A stretch of DNA of 64,000 bases from Mesostigma viride (Eukaryota; Streptophyta; Mesostigmatophyceae; Mesostigmatales; Mesostigmataceae): contig RPFO01002078.1 of assembly GCA_009746045.1 (NCBI GenBank), positions 185,001-249,000 on the forward strand, given 5' to 3'. The notes beneath the pieces are model-generated. The model was not told where the DNA came from, searched no databases, and was given only the letters and a program-made list of their open reading frames with translations. Below are positions 56,604 to 64,000 of the stretch, piece after piece. Both the position numbers and the translations under genes were made by a program. Numbering within the stretch: the first letter of the stretch is position 1; each line of letters begins with the position of its first letter.

Positions 56604-59600
56604 GCTACTGCTACTACTACTACTTATACTAATACTACTCCCCCTCCTACCACCCACTCTCCCCCCCCCCCCCCCCCCCCCTCCTCCTCCTCCTCCTCCT
56701 CCTCCTCCTCCTCCTCCTCCTCCTCCTCCTCCTCCTCCTCCTCCTCCTCCTCCTCCTCCTCCTCCTCCTCCTCCTCCTCCTCCTCCTCCTCCTCCTCCTC
56801 CTCCTCCTCCTCCTCCTCCTCCTCCTCCTCCTCCTCCTCCTCCTCCTCCTCCTCCTCCTCCACAGGCTGCAGCAATCCATACGTCTCCTCGTTGCCATCC
56901 TGGATGCAGTCTTGCTGGTCTGATGCAGGTCTTTATATTTTGCCAAATTTTCATGACTGTAGCTGCTGCTATTACTACCAGTACTAGGGTGGCTAGTACA
57001 GGGTGCTACTTTTCGCCAACATGCCGCGCTGGCAAGCCTGTCAGCACACACCACATGGGTAAGGCTGTTTCTCCTAGTGACTGACGCCAGCAGTTTTCTG
57101 CCTTGGCCCCTGCGTTGGCACAGGCGTGAACAATGACTTTTTGAGTCGTACGAGGGACGAGCTGGCGACCATCTACAACGACAAGTCGCCGCTGGAGAAC
57201 TACCACCTGGCGGAGGCCTTCCAGCTCCTCTACTCCAATGAGCACTGCAACTTCCTGGATGTAAGGGGACCCTCTAACAGTGTACTCATACTATAGATGT
57301 AAGCAGCAGCGCATGGGCAAGGGGCTCGCGTGTGGTCACTCCCTTTGCAAGATCTCAAAGCCTGGTTGCGGGCGTCGCTGACGTGAATTGTAGGGTTTCT
57401 TTCACGGTCACGGTCTCTCTCCCTCCGCCCATGTAATGCGGACCTCGGCAAGAGTGGCCTTGTCACCCTGTGTCCAACGGCTGCCTGGGAGAATCCGTCA
57501 CCGCGGGGCCTCTACATAGTCTCCAGGAGAAAATACTCATGTGTGGGGTTATGTTGACATTTCATATTTTTGTATATGATGGGGTACCTCATACCGGATA
57601 ACATGAGGGTGGCTGCTTGCTTCCACCGACAGATGGTCCAGAGGCCACGTACACGCGAGCATCGGTGGCGGAGCAGTCGATGAGCCAGTAAACACTTGGC
57701 AAGGGTTGATGTGTTTAGCATCTGCCAGTAAACACTTTGCAACGGTTGATGTGTTTAGCATCTGCAGGCTGTGCCGGTGCTGCTGTCCCCGCTCCTGAAC
57801 TATCCCCTGCCTCTCGCACCATCCTTCCTTCAATATCTCCCCCTGTTCAATATCTCCCCTTCCCCGCTCCCTTTCCCTCCATGGCCACGGCAGGTGCTGA
57901 GTGAGAAAGACTTCATGGAGGTGCGCTGCATCATGATTGAGATGGTGCTGGCGTCCGACCTCAAGCGCCACTTTGGCGTGCTCGACGCGTTCAAGGCCAG
58001 GGTGTCCCAGGAGCACGCCTGGGACCTCAAACGAGACTCCGACCGCATTTTGCTGCTGCAGTTGGCGCTCAAGGTGGCCGACGTGGGGTGCGTGCGGCAG
58101 CTTTACTGTCAGAGATGTAGGCTCACTGCTTTCCATTGGCTTCAAAAGGAAGACAGGCAATTGGAAATTATCGCTATGTGTGGAAAAAAGCAGATGGGCC
58201 TGCGTGAGAGCCGTGCGCATGGATTGTTGTTCCCAAACCATGTGACCGTCTCAGGTATTTTCTGCGGCCATTCTGAACCGCAGGGCAACAATTTTAGGTA
58301 TTTTGCAGTTGCGCTAGTAGTCTCTGGGTACCTGGGTCACCTCCTTGCTTCCAGTGGCAGTTCCTTCTTGGTGTAAGGATGTGCGGCACGCAAATTGCTT
58401 GCAGTGTGTCTCATAGTGGCGTTTAGACTACTGCGGCCGCACGATGCAGCAGGAGACCGCCAGGTTGGGTCAGCCCATTCTTGCAGGGAACCCTTGATCT
58501 ACCTGTTTCATGTTTCCAGACTATTTCAGAGCGAGGAACAGCAGCGAGCTCTTGCCTAGGCATTGATACGCTGGGCACTGGGCAGTTAGGCTGCCGCAGA
58601 AGACGCCCAGCTGCTTCCAGCACCATGGTGATCATCATGGAAAGCCATGGCATAACTGAGGACCAGTTCTTCCCCTTGCCACATTCCTGCAGGCACACCG
58701 CCAAGCCGCTGAGAACTCACGTCGCCTGGACCCAGCGCGTGTGCGAGGAGTTCTACCAACAGGGAGGTCGGTATAGCTCTCATCCGCGAATGCTGTGTTT
58801 GAATAGGGATACCCGAGCGACCCTGGAGACAGGGGGGTCTCGCTACCAGCCGTGGATAGCACCCCGCCGAGAGCCATCCAGTACTTTTAGTATTAGTAGA
58901 GGTCATCCATGCAACCCTAACTCAAAACCTGCGCAGGGGTGCACACCGTCAGGGCATACAGGCAGGCACCAATCTTCTCAAGCATGTCGCACCCGCCAAG
59001 TCTTGGTATCAAGCGTCTGTGGCGGCGGCGCGGAACAGTCGCGGGTCTTTTGGCCCCAAACCCGACTCATGTGTCCTCTCCCGTTTGAATGCCAACCAAA
59101 GTCTACTTTACTCCACCCCATCCTACTCTACCCTACACCCAACCCTGCCCGACCCGACCCAACTCTACCTAACCCGACTCGCTGTCACTGCCGTTGCTGG
59201 CATCAAGTCACCCCGTCGAATGTAAATCGGCCAACGCCAAAGTCAATGCTGCATACCTACCCACTGTTTCATTCCCTTTTTCTCTCATCGAGTCGTGCCT
59301 TGCCCGCCATGAGCGCTCTCTGGCACAAGTGTGTGACTGTGTCAGGGGCTAACAAATCGACAGGGCGAGTGTCATGGGGACCCTTCGCAGGGATCCAGCT
59401 GGAGGACCCGGGGACAGTGGGGGTAGCTTAGAAACAGGAAACGTGGGTAATGATAGCTTGTGGGTAGGCTCACGGTCTACCCACAGTGCACGTCCCAGGT
59501 AACACGTGAACCGACAGCTGATTTTGAGATGCCACTAACCGCACGCCGCAGCCAATTTTGTCCATCCCACCCATGCCTTCATCCCTTGGTCAAATAACCC

Positions 59601-62600
59601 CTTCTTTTGCCAGACGGGGAGCGTGCTCTCGACTTGAACGTGTCCCCCTTCATGGACCGGAAGAACAACAACTTCGCGCGGTCGCAGGTGGGTCCTGTCT
59701 TCTGTGCAAATCGTTATCACAACAGGTATTTGAACCCGTGACAATTCATCTCGTCTCAACCAGCACCAGCACAACATCATCTCGCCTTTCATGGACCGCA
59801 ACGGCAATAGCATGCCCGGTCGCAGGTGGGTCGCTGCAGGTAGCCAGGGTACCACCTGGTATTCCACACACACACACACACACACACTCACTCACTTGCA
59901 CGTACCCTCAACGGCTCATTCCTGACACCATACCACATGGGAGGCCATCTCCGACCACCCAATCAGTCTTATCTTTCTTGTTCTTGCTGTCCCTGCCTCT
60001 TGGCTGGACGAGGAGCGTTTGCACTCCATCCTGCCAGCTGACGGTGAAGATGGGCAGGACATGGTATGGGAAAACATGTTTCTGATACAAAAGAAAATTA
60101 TGTTACTTGGCTGTTGCGCTGGATAGGGGTACGGGTACGGATAGGGGTAGGGATAGAGATAGGGGTAGGGGTAGGGATTGGGATAGGGGTACGGGTAGGG
60201 ATAGGGATAGAGCTTGGGCAGTCGATAAACAGATAGACAACAAGAGTTCTTGAGGTCCTGGTGTTGCAGGCGCGATGCAGACAGCCCCGTGGTCGCAGAC
60301 AGGCCAAAGCAGCGGGTGGGCGTGCTTTGCTTTTGACCTTTGGGCGCAGCTTAGGAATGACTTGGTGATGTTGACAGTGGCCCTAATGTTCCTGATTCCA
60401 CTTTGAATGCCTACTTGCCTTTCCCTCTGGATTTCGCGTGGCCTCTGCTATACACCAAACTTCAATGGCGGCATCGATGCATCCCGTCATACGTAACGGG
60501 GCTCACGTCCATCCCCAACAGCTGGGTACGTGAACGGAGGAATAAACAAAGACTGCCTAGAGGGGCCTTGTTCCCCTTTTCTGCATGTTAGGAGCACCTG
60601 GCAATCCCATCCTGCGCCCTTTGCATGGCTATCGTCCCACTTGGGTAGTTGCAGGGGCACATGTCCACAGCGCAGGTGGGTACATTCGATGTTTCCACAG
60701 GACAAAGTCTGATGGGCTGGGTGTGCCCAGCTGCCAAGGGAGTACGGCCAGGGAGTACGTGGGCCTGCTGCCATGAACAGTGTCTGCCATGGTGTGCATG
60801 GAGCAATTAAAAAGAGCCGGATAGTCACCGCCTTAGGCTCCCCTGTCTGCACCGCCAGCATACCCTCTGCATCGCTAGAACTATTTCTGCACTGCCAACA
60901 TTTTTTCTGCACCGCCAGCATCCCTTGGTCTCTTCACCTTCCCAAAGAAAAGGTGATAGTTGCAAGTGATTGCGGAGACCGTGGCCTCTGCGCTGCTGCC
61001 TACGCTGCTGGCGACGACGCTACGAATGCTATTTCCAAGCATGATGTACATCAGGAGCCCCTTTCTGTTCCAGGGGAAGAAAGAAAACTTTTTCTTATTC
61101 TTGCCAACAAGTGCCGTGGTGTTACTGCGCGGCCAACACAACTGTCAACACCAGAACCACAACTGTACCCATGCACCACTGCCGCTAACGTCACCACCTG
61201 TCTGTAGGCCTTTTGGGTTCCTTCGATCAGATCAGCAAACCACACCTTCCAACTGGGACTGTGTATGGTGCAATCGAGGCGTAGTAATCACAGAGCAAGG
61301 GGCGATGTCAGATCTGCTCCTGCAAGTGGAATGGCTTCACTGGCTTGGCACTCACTAGGTTTTTATCTGTGCTTGAGCCAAGAAGTTGAGTGTGCCTTGG
61401 GAATGCCTGAGCTGGACCTTAGTACTTTGAGGCTGATCGCCTGCTTTCCATTCCTTCCTTTGAGTAAACCGTGGACAGGCATGTGTGATGATGCGCCTTG
61501 AGGGATGGCCCAACCAGCATCACGTTGCTGAGATGCAGAGCCCATGCCTGGAACGCGTGCCTGATCGAAGTGTTGCGTGTGTGTGTTTCACTTATCAACA
61601 AGCGACTGCGCTAGTGGTAATGACGGGGACAGCTGGCCACCTCTCCCTAATGGTGCTGTTGATAAGGCCACGTGGACCGTTATTCGTGCTTATGAATTGC
61701 GCGGCGTGTCCGCCCTTGCATGACCCTGCCTATCCGCAGGCTTCCTTCATTGGACCTACACTGGATAAGATCTTCCTTGCGCTTATGTGATCGTTGCCTT
61801 GCCTCTCTGGTTGTCGCACGTGCCTATATCCGCAGGCTTCTTCCAATTCCTGGCGATGCCTCTCATGGATGCGTGGGTGAAGGTGAGCTGGCTGGTGCTC
61901 AGACCGGCAGATCTCCCAGGCACATCAACCAGATGCGTTGAGGTCTTAATTCCTTGCAACCCAGTACTGGCGAGTATGTGCAACCTAGCATCATATCTTT
62001 GTGTCTTCCTCCCATGTATTGTGGCTTGTGGGGACCGGCACATGGTTTTCTCCCCTGTTGCTTGTCCGGGTGTGCTCTTCCCTCAATATACCGCCATCGG
62101 GACTGCCATACCCGGTTCCTCAGACTCTTCCATTGGCACACCTTTGCTTCCATTGGCACAGCCCTATTGGCCAGGCAACCCCATAGAATAGTGTGCCACA
62201 CTGTGATAGAATAGTGTGCCACACTGTGATAGAATAGTGTGCCACACTGTGATAGAATAGTGTGCCACACTGTGATAGAAACGTGTGCCACCCTATTCCA
62301 TCAGCAATGGCAGAACTGTTCTTTTCTAGCAGGTGTTTGCCGCCGCTCCCTGTAAGGTGTGTGGGCATGAGCCTTATGACCTGTGAGGGGGTGGGGCACC
62401 AAACCGTGCGTGCAAAATGGCACCGCCAGACGCTGCACATGATGTATGTTATACAGATGTGCAGTTTACCTGAACAGCGATAAGTAGCGCTTACTGATTT
62501 ATGACATCATGACAGTAATGACTGCCGGTCATCTTGCAAAAGTTCCCTTCTTTCTCTTGGTATGTTTACCCCTTGTCTCCTTGTCTGGCAGACATATAAT

Positions 62601-63964
62601 CCGGCCAGAAATACAATGTCATGCCTGGCAGCAAATTGTCTATCTCTGGTCATTGCGGACATAACGTCTGTAACCAAACATGGAAGAAATCTTTCAACTT
62701 TCACCTGCCTCAGCTAGTTGCGCAACAAACATTGACACCATTAATGTCAGCTCTTGGTTGGATCAATACTTGGGCGCTCACGCGGTCGGTGAAACTAACT
62801 CTAACGTACAATGGTGTGATCCATACCTGCTTGACGGTTGGTGATACTTGCGCTTTGCAGTCATTCCCAAGATCCGCCCACCTCCTGTCTCACATGTCGG
62901 CGAACATTGAGCACTGGCGACGGGAGCTACAGTCCGGGACGAGCAACGCCGCGCAGTGCTTGGTCAGCCACAACTAGAACTAGTCTAGGCACAGCTGGGA
63001 GGTGGCATCCACGTGAGCCAACGTAATGCAGCGCGGTCAACATACCCCGGCCAGAATTGTTTTGAGAAGGCATGTCACGTAAACTGATTGGTCACTATTG
63101 TTATGGGACAGGCATGACAGGTATATGTTATATGGCATGGATACACACGTGTCACATCTCAGTGTGGCAAGGGATATGTATATCTTGCCGTGAGTCCACA
63201 CTCCACGAGGGTGACAGCCTAACAGGGGCAGCTTCCTGTAACGTACTGGGTGCTGCATTGTGCCATCTGCTCATGAGTGACCATGTAAATTACATCCCTG
63301 CGCGATGTAGATCAAGGTTTTGCTTGTATAGTAATCGAGTTAATATGCAGGTGTCGTCCATAAGGCAGCTCTTGACTGGATGAATCCGCTATGGAGGGAC
63401 TATTCCATACAGACTGTCAAGAATATTGCCGGTGGGCATGCAATTTTGCAGTGTAGTGTAGTGTAGTGTAGGCTATATGCCATATGTAGCATATGCCATG
63501 TCTACTAAGCTGGAGACCTGTTGAGCTGCATTGGCAGGTGCTAGTTTAGATTGTACAATAATAAAATTGAGTATGCTAGCTGGCAGAGATTCTTGCTGGC
63601 CGGCCGGGTTTTTCTTGTCACCAATACTTGGCGTCTACTCTGGACAGCTCAATGATATTATAATAATGGCCAGCACATTCTAAAGATGTATTTTTTCCAA
63701 TTATAATTCTTTAATATACAGGAACAATTAAGACCATATAAGACGTACGAGCTCTCGAGGACTCACTTCACGCTGGACGACGACCTGACCCTGGCCCATG
63801 CAGCAACAACGGAGACGCGAGCTATGGCCGACCTACCTCCAGATACGGCAAAGCGCAGGGGGGAATTAACCGGTATACTGGAGGGGGGACGTCATCGATC
63901 CACGTCGACTACAAGCCTTGGCAGGCACCCCCAGTCTAGGGAATATAGCAGTAGTGCAGATTAG
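49397..63964 (+). CDS. Transmembrane dCache-sensor cyclic-nucleotide phosphodiesterase, 13 exons
   Basis: Exons: 49397-49561, 50982-51456, 52479-52701, 53148-53472, 54532-55664, 56101-56261, 57124-57260, 57894-58087, 58693-58766, 59614-59691, 61836-61882, 62861-62962, 63722-63964; every junction is GT-AG with compatible phase, 1118 residues. TM1 is residues 6-24. Residues 56-345 are extracellular and dCache-like (FSTNPEFGTVHIATQADDQG; FNGHIFIVEGASMRVLSATS; YINATPLDYEGLQLLVIL; VPREEF). TM2 is about 351-373. A linker precedes the class I PDE domain, with metal-binding YHNAGHVVDV, IHDYKHPG, VADVGH, and SQVGFFQFLAMPLMDAW holding the purine-binding Gln. It would hydrolyse cAMP or cGMP at the inner membrane face under control of an external ligand. 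Substrate cannot be told from sequence. Confidence 0.88.
49940..50140 (+). repeat. Minisatellite in receptor intron 1
   Basis: About eight units of roughly 20-27 bp built on ctgccagctttcctgtggtc, including variants attcctgtgg and ttttcctgtgg. Not in any supported exon. Confidence 0.85.
52372..52396 (+). repeat. (GGT)n microsatellite in receptor intron 2
   Basis: Eight GGT triplets, 80 bp before the exon starting at 52479. Confidence 0.9.
52836..52937 (+). repeat. G-rich tract in receptor intron 3
   Basis: gggtgggg-type runs ending in a 19-base G homopolymer at about 52916-52936. Potential G-quadruplex in the sense RNA. Confidence 0.85.
56352..56862 (+). repeat. Compound (CCA)n (CTA)n C(n) (CCT)n array in receptor intron 6
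   Basis: About 57 CCA triplets to 56525, about 25 CTA triplets to 56605, a diverged bridge, a C homopolymer at 56661-56680, then about 61 CCT triplets to 56861. It occupies more than half of the intron between the exons ending at 56261 and starting at 57124. Apparent homopolymer proteins are artefacts. Confidence 0.97.
59760..59831 (+). pseudogene. Decayed duplicate of receptor exon 10 in intron 10
   Basis: Encodes ISPFMDRNGNSMPG, matching VSPFMDRKNNNFARSQ of exon 10, with the same flank gtcgcaggtgggtc. It is preceded by an AG acceptor (caaccag) at 59762. A one-base deletion relative to exon 10 shifts the reading frame past its middle, so it is a dead copy, or an exon whose use would truncate the enzyme. 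Confidence 0.6.
60121..60215 (+). repeat. Minisatellite of ggatagggg/tacgggtagg words in receptor intron 10
   Basis: Imperfect 6-12 bp units, ggatag, gggtag and ggtacg. No coding role. Confidence 0.8.
62177..62285 (+). repeat. 23-bp minisatellite in receptor intron 11
   Basis: About 4.5 units of gatagaatagtgtgccacactgt (62203-62277). The last unit ends cgtgtgccaccct. Not within an exon. Confidence 0.95.
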
Positions 63965-64000
63965 TAAGGCTTAGCCTACCCCGCGGCCCCAGCGCATGTG
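63965..64000 (+). other. Window end, 3' UTR of receptor gene
   Basis: 36 bases after the receptor stop codon; nothing else to report. Confidence 0.4.

Noticed and set aside
56280-57084. Poly-Thr, poly-Pro, poly-Ser and poly-Glu frames
   Set aside because: Microsatellite artefacts in a receptor-gene intron.
62963-62977. Receptor-gene stop codon at 62975-62977
   Set aside because: A GT donor at 62963 joins in frame to an acceptor at 63720-63721 and an 80-codon acidic/Ser-Thr tail with its own stop, so the gene probably continues; reading through to 62977 remains an alternative end.

Overview
This is nuclear DNA of a eukaryote, most likely a GC-rich green alga. The evidence is large intron-containing genes, SANT and SNF2 proteins with plant-type features, non-LTR and LTR retrotransposon remains, and very many tandem repeats. 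The species cannot be fixed from the sequence alone. I saw no rRNA, tRNA, CRISPR array, operon or bacterial feature.

Four protein genes are well supported. (1) 3315-5573 (-): an intronless F-box-like/leucine-rich-repeat protein. (2) 19437-29117 (-): a SNF2-family ATPase whose nine exons I could join in one frame (974 codons plus stop), including a 48-nt micro-exon. (3) 30377-43107 (+): a very large NCoR/SMRT (plant POWERDRESS)-type co-repressor with a deacetylase-activating region and three SANT domains; four exons join in frame (3742 codons plus stop). (4) 49397-63964 (+): a transmembrane receptor-phosphodiesterase with an extracellular dCache-like sensor between two membrane segments and a cytosolic class I cyclic-nucleotide phosphodiesterase domain; thirteen exons join in frame (1118 codons plus stop). 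Genes 2 and 3 are divergent, share a 1.26 kb upstream region, and both act on chromatin.

The left part (1-3000 and 6200-19300) is a layered graveyard of mobile elements. It holds degraded LINE fragments and one 398-bp LINE tail with a 12-bp target duplication. It also holds a 3.46 kb LTR retrotransposon on the minus strand with nearly identical LTRs, a 5-bp target duplication, a primer-binding site and a polypurine tract, but little coding capacity; it sits inside a LINE. A 0.49 kb inverted-repeat element is nested inside the LTR element. There is a candidate 1.7 kb piggyBac-like element flanked by TTAA, and a MITE family with TCAAGGAGACAACC termini next to TA. A minus-strand LINE with ORF1 and endonuclease remains lies at 45.0-47.3 kb, next to a degraded frameshifted ORF at 43.6-44.4 kb.

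Tandem repeats are extreme: (CTGC)n, (GGGT)n, (GA)n, (GGA)n, (GGTGAT)n, (CTA)n, (CCA)n, (CCT)n, GGGGA runs and several minisatellites. Many sit in introns of the SNF2, co-repressor and phosphodiesterase genes, and several are strand-asymmetric purine or G runs able to form triplex or quadruplex DNA.
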